A program made the position numbers and the translations under genes. The notes beneath the pieces are model-generated. The model ran no database searches, was not told the origin of the DNA, and was given only the letters and a program-made list of their open reading frames with translations. 32,410 nucleotides of DNA from CAVAWX01 sp963614215 (GTDB taxonomy: Bacteria; Actinomycetota; Coriobacteriia; Coriobacteriales; QAMH01): NCBI GenBank assembly GCA_963614215.1, contig CAVECB010000020.1:1-32410 (forward strand). The letters are read 5' to 3'. Shown here piece after piece: positions 5,948 through 14,483 of the stretch (the stretch's first letter is position 1; the number at the start of each line of letters is the position of its first letter).

Positions 5948-8086
5948 TCACCCCTGCTCGCGGAAGGCCACCTTTTCCAGAAGCGAGCCGCCGCAGCTCG
6001 ACCCGCTGCCGGCCGCGCAGCTGTAGCACACAGGATTCACCCGCACCTCGCGCCGCCCCAGCGGCACCTCGGCGATGTCGTGTACGCTTAAGGCGCGCCC
6101 CTCCCCGTCCACGATGGGCAGCCCCAGCACGTGGTTGCACTCGCAGTCGTAGAGCCGCCCGTCGAAATCCACGTTCACCTGCGTGCGGCACATCATGTGC
6201 GCCACGACCGAGGCGTTGTAGTTGTCGGAGAGCAGTTGCAGGTAGTAGTCCATCTTGGCCTGGCGCTCCAGCTGCGCTGCGAAGCGCCCCAGCGGGTAGT
6301 TGTTGAAGGCGTAAAGCGCGTTGAAGGCCACGCCTTGCGACTTCTTCAGCTGGTAGGCGTAGAACTCTTCCAGCTCGCGCTGGTCGGGCGGCAAAAACGG
6401 CCCATCCACGTTGTAGACGAGATCTATCTGCAGCTCGGGCGTTGTGGCATACCCCAGCGCATTCAGCTCGCGCAGCTGCGCGACGATGCGCTCGAAAACG
6501 CCGCTTCCCCGCTGCTCGTCGCAGTAGGCGGCATCGTAGTAGGGCAGCGAGGCGACAAGCTTCACCCCGTTGCGCGCGTAGACCTCCTTGAAGTGCGCGT
6601 ATTTCTCCTGCCCGAGTATGACGAGGTTGCTGCGCACGATGGTCTGCTCGGCGATTTGGCTCGCCTCGTCCAAAAACCACTCCAGGTGCGGGTTCATCTC
6701 GGGCGAGCCGCCGGTGATGTCCAAAACCGAGTAGCCGCCCGCCGCAAACGCCTTCAAGCAGGTCGCAAGCGTCTCTTTGGACATGACCTCGGCGCGGCGC
6801 GGGTCGCATTCGAGGAAGCAATGCGTACAGGCTAGGTTGCAGGCATACCCGACGTTGACCTGCATGGTGTTCAGCGCGGCGCTTTGCAGCAACTCGGGGT
6901 CGTGGACGCGCGCATCAAAAGGCGCGATGCCAAGCCCTTCGCAGCGCTGCTCCAAATCGTGCAGGGTGAAAGCGGATGCCCCGCGCGAAAGCGAAAGCGC
7001 CCGTTGCGCCCGCCCGTAGTCGTAGCGGCCCACATGGGTGCCGGCAGGCGCGATGCGAAAATGCGGCGCGTAGCGACTGTTCGCGAGCAGCGCAGCCATG
7101 TTGCCCGAAATGGCCACCTCGCGCCCCTTAATGCAGCGGACCTCGCTGTTCAAATCGAAGTAGCGCGGGTTTTCGGGCATGGTGCCCAGGTACGTGGCCG
7201 TCTGGCCGTAATCTTCCTCCACATCTTCGAAGGCATCCGATTTCACCGCGCGTATCGTGTAGCTGTAGAAAGTGGCAAACCCCAGCTTCGTCGCGATGCG
7301 AAAATCCCCGATGTGCAGCTCCTCTTTGGCCACCTCGTAGCACGCGCGCACCCCGCAATCGGCGAGCATGCGGCGAAAATCCTCGATGTAGAGGGCGCCG
7401 GAGAGGCACTCGCCGCGCAAAACAGGGTCGTCGTAGAAGCCTTCCGGCACGCGGCGGTCGCAGAACACGTCCGAGAAAAACAGCTCGCCGCCCGGCTTCA
7501 ACACGCGGAAAACCTCGGAGAAAAGCTGCTCTTTAAACGGCGAGAGGTTTACCACGCAATTCGATATGACCACGTCCACGCTCGCGTCGGCGATGCCTTC
7601 CATGTCCTCGATGAAGCATTGCAAAAACTCGACGTTGCTTTGTGCGTAGCCGAAACGCCGCATGTGCGCGTCCTCGAAGCGGCGCGCGAAATCGAGCTGC
7701 GAGGCGGACATGTCGACGCCGATAACTTTGCCCTTCTCGCCCACGAGCTGGCTGGCGATGTAGACGTCGCGCCCCGTGCCGCAGCCCAAATCGAGCACCG
7801 TGGCGCCCTCGAGCGCGGGCGGCAGGGGCGAGCCGCAGCCGTAGAAATGCTCGACCACTTCGGGCTCGACGTTTTTCAAGGCGTCGAGGACGTATTTCGG
7901 AGGCGCGGCCGTCGCACAGGCGCAGGCGTCCGTGCTCAAATCGTCGCTGTCGCGCAAGACCTCCTCGTAGTAGCGGCGGACCGCCTCACGTATGGCCTCA
8001 CGGTCTTGCTCGCGGTTCTTGCCGCCAGCCAGCCCACTGCCTTGTCCGCGGCTTTCCTCGCGGTTTCTCTCGTCGCCGTGCGGCAT
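5948..8086 (-). CDS. ArsM-ArsS fusion: arsenite methyltransferase plus radical SAM arsenosugar enzyme
   Basis: This is a 712-residue two-enzyme fusion. Residues about 50-280 are an ArsM-type SAM methyltransferase: VLDLGCGTGRD (97-107), GVDMSASQLD and ISNCVVNLSP. All four ArsM cysteine sites are present at C55/C57 (ACACAT), C84 (YGCGSP), C177 and C227 (GECLSGALY). Residues about 320-350 hold the ArsM C-terminal domain (ISGNMAALLANSRYAPHF). Residues about 405-700 are ArsS-like: NVGYACNLACTHC with C416, C420 and C423 for the 4Fe-4S cluster, DITGGSPEMNPHL, and the end motif CYSCAAGSGSSCGGSL. Known ArsM methylates As(III); known ArsS adds a 5'-deoxyadenosyl group to dimethylarsenite, leading to arsenosugars. 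The inferred role is both steps in one chain. GAGGAGGG precedes the ATG. It is third in a minus-strand cluster, 134 nt after the GTPase. No ars regulator, reductase or pump is nearby. Confidence 0.9.
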   Translation of the reverse strand: MPHGDERNREESRGQGSGLAGGKNREQDREAIREAVRRYYEEVLRDSDDLSTDACACATAAPPKYVLDALKNVEPEVVEHFYGCGSPLPPALEGATVLDLGCGTGRDVYIASQLVGEKGKVIGVDMSASQLDFARRFEDAHMRRFGYAQSNVEFLQCFIEDMEGIADASVDVVISNCVVNLSPFKEQLFSEVFRVLKPGGELFFSDVFCDRRVPEGFYDDPVLRGECLSGALYIEDFRRMLADCGVRACYEVAKEELHIGDFRIATKLGFATFYSYTIRAVKSDAFEDVEEDYGQTATYLGTMPENPRYFDLNSEVRCIKGREVAISGNMAALLANSRYAPHFRIAPAGTHVGRYDYGRAQRALSLSRGASAFTLHDLEQRCEGLGIAPFDARVHDPELLQSAALNTMQVNVGYACNLACTHCFLECDPRRAEVMSKETLATCLKAFAAGGYSVLDITGGSPEMNPHLEWFLDEASQIAEQTIVRSNLVILGQEKYAHFKEVYARNGVKLVASLPYYDAAYCDEQRGSGVFERIVAQLRELNALGYATTPELQIDLVYNVDGPFLPPDQRELEEFYAYQLKKSQGVAFNALYAFNNYPLGRFAAQLERQAKMDYYLQLLSDNYNASVVAHMMCRTQVNVDFDGRLYDCECNHVLGLPIVDGEGRALSVHDIAEVPLGRREVRVNPVCYSCAAGSGSSCGGSLLEKVAFREQG

Positions 8087-8133
8087 GCGCCCTCCTCGTC
8101 GTCGTCATCCGTCTGTGCGCCCGCATGCACCAC

Positions 8134-8204
8134 GCAAAAATGCGGGTGAAACAAAAAAGAGACGGCGCAACATCGCGACGCCATGCATCGCGGTGCTGCG
8201 TCGC
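8134..8204 (-). promoter_or_regulatory. hairpins and T-run between GTPase and ArsM-ArsS genes
   Basis: Read on the minus strand, a GCGACGC/GCGTCGC stem with a 16-nt loop (8204-8198 and 8081+94 to 8175) is followed about 17 nt later by T6 (8158-8153). A small CGCA-TTTT-TGCG hairpin comes next (8145-8134). This could be a weak terminator or attenuator that lowers expression of the fusion relative to the two genes upstream. The T-run is too far from the stem for a textbook terminator. Confidence 0.3.
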
Positions 8205-8220
8205 CTCCCTCTTTACCCTC

Positions 8221-9405
8221 CTAGCGGCCCTCGTCGCCCATGCCGAAGCATTCGGTGAAGAAGACCTGGACATCCAGATTGTACGCGTCGCACACCGCGT
8301 CGAGGGCGTCGTCGACGATACGGGCCAGGGGGCGCGACTCGCACACCGCGCGCGCGTTCACAATCATGGACATCTTCTTGTGGTCGCGGATAAACAGATT
8401 CGTGTGCTCGATGTCGTAGTCCACGCCGATGAGCGAGCATTTGTTGAAGTCGCCCGCGCCGGCGCTCGCGAAGGTCTTCAGATGCGGCACGTTGCGCTTC
8501 TTCTCGATCAGCCCCATGCGTATCCCCTCGATGAACTCGTCGATCACGGCATTGCAGTCGATCTTGGAGTCGTCGAGCGTCTTGAAGAACATGCGGCGGT
8601 TGTACCAGGTGAGCTTCGTCTCGGCCTGCGCAAACTTTTCGTCGTCGCGCACCGAGAAGTTCTTCAGCGCGCTTTTGTGCGTGGTGATGAACTCGGCCAG
8701 CTCGGCAATGCCCGTCTTTTCCAGCGCCGAGATGGCCAGCACGGGAATGTCCGGGCAGGCCTCCTTCAAGAAGGCCACGTCGCGCTCCACCTCGGCCGCA
8801 TCGATCGTGTCAATCTTGTTCAAGACGACGAGGTCGGCCTCTTCCAGCTGGAGCTTCATCAGATAGACCAGCTCTTCGGGCAGGTTGATGTCGGCCTTTT
8901 CCGGCAAGAGCATGCGCAGGCGCTCGGGATCCACGACCACGGTGAAGGGGGCGAGCACGACCCAATCGGAGCAGTCCGCGTCGAGGCGGTGGTAGGTGTG
9001 GTCGAGCGCCCCCACGCCGCAGCCCGGGATGTCGGACATGACGAAACCGCAGCCGTCGCGGTCTTTCAGGCGGCGAATCTTGTCGATGGTGTTGTCCATC
9101 TGGTAGCAGATGCAGCCGCTCGCGATCTCTTCGACCGTGCAGCCGCTCGTCTGGGTGAGGTTGGTGTCGACCAGATTCGCGCCCAGATCGTTGGCGATGA
9201 TGCCGACATGCTGGCCGTGCTTGTTCATGTACTCGCCCAGCGCGATCATCGTGGTGGTCTTGCCCGCGCCCAAAAAGCCGCTGACCACCATGAAGCGGAC
9301 CGTGTCGGGGGCATCTGCCGCGAGGCGTGCGGCGGCCTTGGTCTGCCCCGTGTCCTCGTGTGCGCCCGCCGCGCCGGCGAAAGTGGAAAACGAATCGTAG
9401 GCCAT
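8221..9405 (-). CDS. CobW/COG0523-like P-loop GTPase of the methyltransferase cluster
   Basis: This 394-residue GTPase is related to the CobW/HypB/UreG metal chaperones. Walker A is GFLGAGKTT (43-51), IIANDLGANLVDTNL forms the switch region, and the base-recognition motif NKID is at 196-199. In COG0523 proteins a CxCC metal site follows; here it reads GCICY (C98, C100), so the third cysteine is missing. SDIPGCG (124-130) replaces the usual E-TG motif. The long C-terminal half (about 260-394) has scattered cysteines (C284, C323, C355, C372, C386) but no clear CobW C-terminal domain. AAAGGAG precedes the ATG, and the methyltransferase gene ends 16 nt upstream. The inferred role is nucleotide-driven delivery or activation of a metal or cofactor for its neighbours. 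Its true partner cannot be read from sequence. Confidence 0.75.
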   Translation of the reverse strand: MAYDSFSTFAGAAGAHEDTGQTKAAARLAADAPDTVRFMVVSGFLGAGKTTTMIALGEYMNKHGQHVGIIANDLGANLVDTNLTQTSGCTVEEIASGCICYQMDNTIDKIRRLKDRDGCGFVMSDIPGCGVGALDHTYHRLDADCSDWVVLAPFTVVVDPERLRMLLPEKADINLPEELVYLMKLQLEEADLVVLNKIDTIDAAEVERDVAFLKEACPDIPVLAISALEKTGIAELAEFITTHKSALKNFSVRDDEKFAQAETKLTWYNRRMFFKTLDDSKIDCNAVIDEFIEGIRMGLIEKKRNVPHLKTFASAGAGDFNKCSLIGVDYDIEHTNLFIRDHKKMSMIVNARAVCESRPLARIVDDALDAVCDAYNLDVQVFFTECFGMGDEGR

Positions 9406-9421
9406 GTCGTGCGCTCCTTTT

Positions 9422-10528
9422 CTAGCAGCAGCTCGCCTGTATGGGCTGGTCGTCTTCGTCGCGCACGCCCGTGAAATCCGGGGCGTTCACCACGAGCGCG
9501 TCGTAGGCCTTGTGCGTGTCGCCAAAATGCGTCGAGCGGCCACCCTCCACGGTGAAGATCTTCGCGTAGCGACTGTGCGAGGCCACGGCTGTGACGTTGC
9601 CGCACACGGGAAAACCCTTGCCCGTGGGGAACTTGATGTTGTGCTCGAAGAGGAAGAAGTCCGGATAGTCGGGCAGGGAGCCGTCGTAGGTGACGACCTC
9701 GCCGTAGTTCTCGCACACGTCTTCGGACCACAGCGAGTTCAGGATGCGGACCGTCAGGGTCGCAAAGACCACGTCGCCGTATTTTTCCTGCTCGGCAGCC
9801 GACAACGGCGTCTTCCAGTTCATCAGGTAGCGCGGGTCGCGCAGGCCGTTTGCCTGGACGAGGCGGCGGAAGTCGCCGACGAACATGGCGCCTGCCAGTC
9901 GGTCGGCGCGGCCGGCCACGTCGTGGGCAAGCTCGACGGGGATGCGCCGATCGGCGAAGACGTCGGTGAAGTACCACTCGCCGTCTTGCTTGAGCACGCG
10001 GACAACCTCCTTCACGTAGGCCTCCTTGTCCGGCGAGAGGTTGAAGGTGCAGTTCGAGATGACGATGTCGATGCTGTCGTCGGCCACAAAGGAGAGGTCT
10101 TCGGGCACGCCCACGTGAAACTCGACGTTGGGGGTGTCGTAGCCGAACTGCTTCATCTCCTGGTCGAAGTACTTCTCGGCCACAGCGATTTTCTCTGCGT
10201 CCGGGTCCACGCCGATGACCTTGCCCTCAGGCCCTACGAGCTGGGCGGCAAGATAGCTGTCACGGCCGGTGCCGCAGCACAAATCGAGCACCGTGCAACC
10301 TTCCATGAGGGGCGGCATGGGGGTGCCGAACTCGTGAAAGAGGTTTTTAATCTCGGCCGAGATGTTGAAGAGCTTCTCGCGCGCCTGGCCGGGGATGGTG
10401 CCCTCGGCATCGCGCGTGCGTGCCGTGGCCTGCGGGTCGCGCGGCGCGGCTTTTGCCAGCTCGGCGTAGTAGGCGGCCGGCTCCATGTCGATCGTGTACC
10501 ACTTCTTGTAGTCGATGGGCGTGTCCAT
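9422..10528 (-). CDS. divergent ArsM-family SAM methyltransferase lacking canonical arsenite cysteines
   Basis: The 368-residue protein has the ArsM layout: motif I VLDLCCGTGRD (80-90), GVDPDAEKIA, ISNCTFNLSPDKE (C160) and a C-terminal FPVCGNVTAV-HSRYAKIF-HFG domain (about 306-336). Compared with the fused ArsM in the same cluster, the N-terminal cysteine pair is absent, YGCG has become HEFG (F67) and GECLSGA has become ADRLAGA (R210). Only one of the four arsenite-site cysteines remains. New cysteines occur at 78, 84, 85, 272, 309 and the C-terminal pair 367-368. The start at 10528 is preferred over an ATG at 10567 because GAGAGGAAGG lies just upstream; the longer form would add 13 residues. 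It is the first gene of the cluster. It may act on another metalloid or another acceptor, or it may be a regulatory partner. Confidence 0.8.
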   Translation of the reverse strand: MDTPIDYKKWYTIDMEPAAYYAELAKAAPRDPQATARTRDAEGTIPGQAREKLFNISAEIKNLFHEFGTPMPPLMEGCTVLDLCCGTGRDSYLAAQLVGPEGKVIGVDPDAEKIAVAEKYFDQEMKQFGYDTPNVEFHVGVPEDLSFVADDSIDIVISNCTFNLSPDKEAYVKEVVRVLKQDGEWYFTDVFADRRIPVELAHDVAGRADRLAGAMFVGDFRRLVQANGLRDPRYLMNWKTPLSAAEQEKYGDVVFATLTVRILNSLWSEDVCENYGEVVTYDGSLPDYPDFFLFEHNIKFPTGKGFPVCGNVTAVASHSRYAKIFTVEGGRSTHFGDTHKAYDALVVNAPDFTGVRDEDDQPIQASCC

Positions 10529-10685
10529 GTGCGTGCCTTCCTCTCGAAGAGATTGCGATGCGTCCATGGTATAACCGCTATGCGCAGCTGTCCATTATCA
10601 GATTCAAACAAGAATGCCGCAGGCGCGCGCCGCCCAACACATCAGCCAGGCCAAACGCCGTCTCCCGGTTTTTCGTGCGCAGGCC

Positions 10686-12995
10686 TCAGACCAGCCCGTC
10701 GGCGCGCATGAGCTCCATCAGGCGCTCGGTGTTTTTGCCATCGTGAAAGCTCACGATCTGGCGGTAGCGCCGCAGGTGCTCGTCACTTTGCCCACTCGCA
10801 TAGGCCTGTTCCACCAGGGCGCGCAGCGCGTCTTGGCCACCCTCGCCGCGATACACCTCGCCAAACGCCAGCTCGTCGGTCAGCATCAAGTGCGTGCCCT
10901 GCCCGTAAGCCTGCATGCACTCGTCGAGCTCCGTCCAGTCGAAGATGACGTTTGCGCCCCGGTAAAACGCGTCGAAAGTGATGGACGAATGGTCGGTGAT
11001 CAAAAGCTTCACCCGCCGCAAAATCTCGTCGTAGGGCGTATCGCCTGTCATATACGGCGAGAGCGGCGAGTTCGAGGCGAGGGCATACGCCTGAAAACGC
11101 GGATGCACGAGCACACGCAACTTCTCGCGCAAGTGCTCGGGCACTGCCTCGCAAATCCTGACGAGGAAGCGGTAGTAGCTCGTCTGGGTGAAATCCACGC
11201 GCGCCGCGCCTTCCTCCCAGGGGCGCCACGTGGGCATGACGGCAATGAGGTCCGCGTCCGCGTCCCAGGTATTCGCGTCGTATTTCGGCATGCCGCACAC
11301 GTACAGCTCCTCGGGCAGATAGCCGCCCGACTGGATGAAATGCTCCTTTTCAAGCTCTGAGGAGACCACGACGCGGCGTTTGCCTTTCGCGCCGGTCGAG
11401 GTGAAAAACGCCATCCCCGCGCTGCCCAAGGTGACCGTGTACGAGGGCCCGTGCTGCAAAAAGACATAGTCGAAGCGGCCGTCTTTCATGTGGCGGCGCA
11501 CGAGGCGCGAGGCCGGGTGCATGCCGCTTAGGTGCGAGAGGGCCTCGGTACTGATGAAGGTCCTCGCGCCGAAGAGGAGTCGGTAGTGTGCCAGCGAGCA
11601 GCGCCGTACAATCTGGCCTTGGTAGGCCGGCGCGATGCGCCCGGCGCGGATGTCGCGGTCCAGCACCTGCCCATCCAAGATGAAACGTGCGCGCTCGTCG
11701 CCAGCGTCCACCATATACTCGTAGACACGGCGGGCGCTCTCCTCGTAGCGCGAGGAGAATTTCTCCCACAAGACGATGTTGCCGCGCGCGGGCAAAAGTT
11801 TGGACGACGCCCAGGCCAGGCGGATGCGGCGACGCACAGCCGGCGTGTCTGCTGGGTCGGTGTTGCGCGAGACGAGCTGGCAGAAGTTGGCGGCGGTCTG
11901 GCAAAGAAAGCAGGTGATGCCGCTGCTCTCGTCCACGAGGATTGCTCCAACGCGCCCCGTGCCGCGCTTGCCGAAATCGCGGCGGCTATAGCGGATGAAC
12001 GAACGCCCCACCAGACCGCCGGCGGAAAACGCCACAACGAGCTTCGTGTCCAGGGGCAGGCTCTCTGCTTGGCCTGCGTCGAGGGTGAAGGCAAAGGGCA
12101 TGGTGAAGGCGGTATGGCCGGCCCCAATGCACGCCCGCCACGGCTCCAGATCGGCCTCGGACAAGACGACGCCCTCCGCTGTCTCGAGCCGCAGCGATTC
12201 CGGCACGCCGAAATCACCCGCGCCCTTCAAGGCGATGCTGCCCGAAAAATGGAAACCCGCATCGTCAAGCCACGCGCGGCGCCCGAGCAGGGTCGCGGCG
12301 ATAGCATCGTTGAGCGCAGATGCACGCGCCTCCTCGGAAAGATGCGCGTCTTCAAGGGAGACGCCGCAGGCGCGAGCAGCCGTGAAGCCGAGCAGACGTT
12401 GCGCCTGGCGCATCGCGCCCAGCTCGTCTGGCAGCCCTTCGTGAACCAGCACCTCGACGGGCAGCCCGGCCGCCGAGAAGACGTGCGTGAGATATTCGTT
12501 GTGGGCTTCCAGAAAAACGATGCGCGCGAACTCGGGAACGGCGGCGGCGGCATCGACGTCAGCATCAGCGCCAGCATCGGCGGCACCCTCGAAATCCGCG
12601 CCGTGCAAGCCGCCTGCGGCCAAGTCCTCGCGCGCACGTTTCAGCAAAGCGCGCGCCTCGCGGGCAAGCGCCGGCTTCAACTTTTTTGCGAAAACGCGTG
12701 CGAACAACGCATAGCGCTTCGACAACGCGAGCATCACATGCTCGGCAAAGCTCAGGTGCACCCGCGCATCGAAGATATGCGCCGGCACCGAGGTGTCCAG
12801 CTGCGCGACCAACTCCTCGGCAGCGGCCATGGTCTGCGCGGCAACCAGCACACATGCCTGCGCGCCGCGCTCTTCACCCGTCGCATCCGCCCCAAAGACA
12901 CCCGCAGCCTGCAGGCACTCGATGTCGCGCAAGGCCAGCTCCTCGCGCGCGCGGTTTTCCAGCGACGTGACGACGTAGCAGACAAGCGAGCTCAT
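10686..12995 (-). CDS. CDP-glycerol:glycerophosphotransferase family protein (TagF/TagB-like)
   Basis: This 769-residue protein would polymerise or prime glycerol-phosphate units from CDP-glycerol at the inner face of the membrane, giving a teichoic-acid-like or glycan-decorating polymer. The C-terminal glycerophosphotransferase domain (about 400-765) shows FLQHGPSYTVTL with the catalytic-type HG at 515-516, RVVVSSELEKEHF, VMPTWRPWEE, LVHPRF and the hallmark LLITDHSSITFDAFYRG (664-680). The first 400 residues are less conserved. They include an acidic Ala-rich linker (about 133-152) and a beta-rich stretch (240-350) I cannot assign. Its start is 3 nt after the stop of the tagD-like gene that supplies CDP-glycerol, so the two work in one pathway. 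No signal peptide is seen, as expected for this family. Confidence 0.85.
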   Translation of the reverse strand: MSSLVCYVVTSLENRAREELALRDIECLQAAGVFGADATGEERGAQACVLVAAQTMAAAEELVAQLDTSVPAHIFDARVHLSFAEHVMLALSKRYALFARVFAKKLKPALAREARALLKRAREDLAAGGLHGADFEGAADAGADADVDAAAAVPEFARIVFLEAHNEYLTHVFSAAGLPVEVLVHEGLPDELGAMRQAQRLLGFTAARACGVSLEDAHLSEEARASALNDAIAATLLGRRAWLDDAGFHFSGSIALKGAGDFGVPESLRLETAEGVVLSEADLEPWRACIGAGHTAFTMPFAFTLDAGQAESLPLDTKLVVAFSAGGLVGRSFIRYSRRDFGKRGTGRVGAILVDESSGITCFLCQTAANFCQLVSRNTDPADTPAVRRRIRLAWASSKLLPARGNIVLWEKFSSRYEESARRVYEYMVDAGDERARFILDGQVLDRDIRAGRIAPAYQGQIVRRCSLAHYRLLFGARTFISTEALSHLSGMHPASRLVRRHMKDGRFDYVFLQHGPSYTVTLGSAGMAFFTSTGAKGKRRVVVSSELEKEHFIQSGGYLPEELYVCGMPKYDANTWDADADLIAVMPTWRPWEEGAARVDFTQTSYYRFLVRICEAVPEHLREKLRVLVHPRFQAYALASNSPLSPYMTGDTPYDEILRRVKLLITDHSSITFDAFYRGANVIFDWTELDECMQAYGQGTHLMLTDELAFGEVYRGEGGQDALRALVEQAYASGQSDEHLRRYRQIVSFHDGKNTERLMELMRADGLV

Positions 12996-12998
12996 GCG

Positions 12999-13409
12999 CT
13001 AGCATTCCCCCGCGCCCAACGCGTCTTTCACCTGCGTGGTCGATATGTCGGGCGTGCGCTCCAGATATACCAGTTCGCACAGCCCACGCAAGCACTCGAA
13101 GCGCGGCGAGCCCGCCCAATCGGCACCCATCACCACGGTGTCGATGTGATACCCGCGCACGTCGTCTAGCTTTTGAGCCCAGCTGCTCTCGGGGATGACC
13201 AAATCGACGTAGCGCACGGCCTCAAGCATCTCCTTGCGCGTCTCGAAGGAATAGAAGCTCTCCTTGCCCTTCTCGGCGTTGAACTCGTCGGTGGACAGCG
13301 CAACGACCAGGTAGTCGCCCAGGGCGGCCGCACGCCGCAGCAGGCGTATGTGCCCGTAGTGCAGCAAATCGAAGGTGCCGTAGGTGAGCACGCGTTTGAG
13401 CGCCGCCAT
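12999..13409 (-). CDS. tagD: glycerol-3-phosphate cytidylyltransferase (TagD-like)
   Basis: It makes CDP-glycerol from CTP and glycerol 3-phosphate, the activated precursor used by the TagF-like protein encoded 3 nt downstream. It has 136 residues, the usual length. The nucleotidyltransferase motif is GTFDLLHYGHIRLL (the HxGH site) at the N terminus. STDEFNAEKGK and the C-terminal RTPDISTTQVK signature of TagD are present. The start at 13409 lies 5 nt after the NYN gene stop, giving a three-gene minus-strand run of NYN gene, tagD and tagF. Related enzymes that use other alditol phosphates are not fully excluded, but the neighbour argues for glycerol. Confidence 0.92.
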   Translation of the reverse strand: MAALKRVLTYGTFDLLHYGHIRLLRRAAALGDYLVVALSTDEFNAEKGKESFYSFETRKEMLEAVRYVDLVIPESSWAQKLDDVRGYHIDTVVMGADWAGSPRFECLRGLCELVYLERTPDISTTQVKDALGAGEC

Positions 13410-13414
13410 TTCCC

Positions 13415-14461
13415 CTACCCCTTCTTGGCGGCCGTGCGCTCCAGCCGAGCCTGCTTGCGCAGCGCGCCCTCGACCACGACGCCGTCCACACTATTGGCGA
13501 ACTTGTAGAACTGCGAGTACCCCGCATCCTTCAAGCTGAAATCCGGAAAGCGCTCGTAGACGGCGGTGGACAGCGAGTTGATGGACATCTGCTTGTTTTT
13601 GGTCTTGCCAATCTGCTCGACGACAAACGCGGCCACCGGCCCTGTCGACGCGTCCGTGTTGGCCAAGATCACGTCGTATCCGTTGTCGGTGGGCACGAGC
13701 ACAAAGCGCGTCATCTCACCCACCATCTTGTAGAGCTGCGAGTAGCCGAAATTGCGCACGTCGAAATCGGGGAATTTATTGTTCAGCGCGTTGCCCGCCT
13801 CGGACAGCGAGGTCGCGCGCCCTTTGTTGTCGTTGTCGCGGATCACGCCCGCAAGCACGCTTTCCACCGCGCCGATGGTCACGGTCGTCTCGACGTCGTC
13901 GGCGTCCACGTCCACATCATGCGCGTGGGCCTCTTTTTCGGCCTTTTGCTTGGTGCGCGCCGCGTTCTCATCTTCCTTGCCCTGGTCGAGCTTGTAGAGG
14001 TACTCGATGTTCACGAATTTCGTGCAGGCCTGGCGAAACGAGATAGAGGTCTGGTTGCGCCCCATCCCCACGACGAGCATGTTGCTCTCGCGCAGGCGCG
14101 TGGCCAGCCGGGTGAAGTCGCTGTCGGAGCTGACGATGACAAATCCGTCCACCTTGTCGGCATAGAGTATGTCCATCGCGTCGATGATCAGCGTGGAGTC
14201 GGTCGCGTTCTTGCCGGCCTTCTCGCCCTTCTTGTGGCTTTTCACATTGCTGAACTGCTGCATGGGCTGGATGGCGTTTTTCAACAGCAGGGGACGCCAC
14301 GTGGCCATCTGATTGTCGGTGAAGTCGCCGTAGATGCGCCGATAGGTGGCCACGCCGTACTTTGGAATCTCGTTCATGATGATGGGCAGGTACTTCGCCG
14401 AGACATTGTCGGCGTCTATGAGCAGGGCGAGCTTTATCTGCCCCTCGGTCTGTGTCGCCAT
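13415..14461 (-). CDS. NYN-domain RNase-like protein with two OST-HTH/LOTUS domains
   Basis: This is a 348-residue protein. Residues about 10-165 form an NYN (PIN-like) nuclease domain: LALLIDADNVSAKYLP with acidic D16 and D18, IDAMDILY and GFVIVSSDSDFTRLATRLRE, which supplies further catalytic-type aspartates. After a charged Glu/Lys/Asp-rich linker (about 165-195) come two winged-helix OST-HTH/LOTUS modules. The first contains FPDFDVRNFGYSQLYKMV (about 250) and the second FPDFSLKDAGYSQFYKFA (about 320). NYN-LOTUS proteins are presumed to bind and cut RNA; the substrate here is unknown. The start at 14461 has AGGAGAAAGG upstream. It is translationally close to tagD (5 nt), although no wall-polymer role is known for this family. 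Confidence 0.88.
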   Translation of the reverse strand: MATQTEGQIKLALLIDADNVSAKYLPIIMNEIPKYGVATYRRIYGDFTDNQMATWRPLLLKNAIQPMQQFSNVKSHKKGEKAGKNATDSTLIIDAMDILYADKVDGFVIVSSDSDFTRLATRLRESNMLVVGMGRNQTSISFRQACTKFVNIEYLYKLDQGKEDENAARTKQKAEKEAHAHDVDVDADDVETTVTIGAVESVLAGVIRDNDNKGRATSLSEAGNALNNKFPDFDVRNFGYSQLYKMVGEMTRFVLVPTDNGYDVILANTDASTGPVAAFVVEQIGKTKNKQMSINSLSTAVYERFPDFSLKDAGYSQFYKFANSVDGVVVEGALRKQARLERTAAKKG

Positions 14462-14483
14462 ATGGCCCTTTCTCCTATGTCGT

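Noticed and set aside
8125..9474. Long plus-strand open frame of about 449 codons
   Set aside because: It is exactly antisense to the GTPase gene, has no ribosome site and reads as His/Ala/Arg/Val-rich shadow sequence. Similar long shadow frames opposite other GC-rich genes were dismissed for the same reason.
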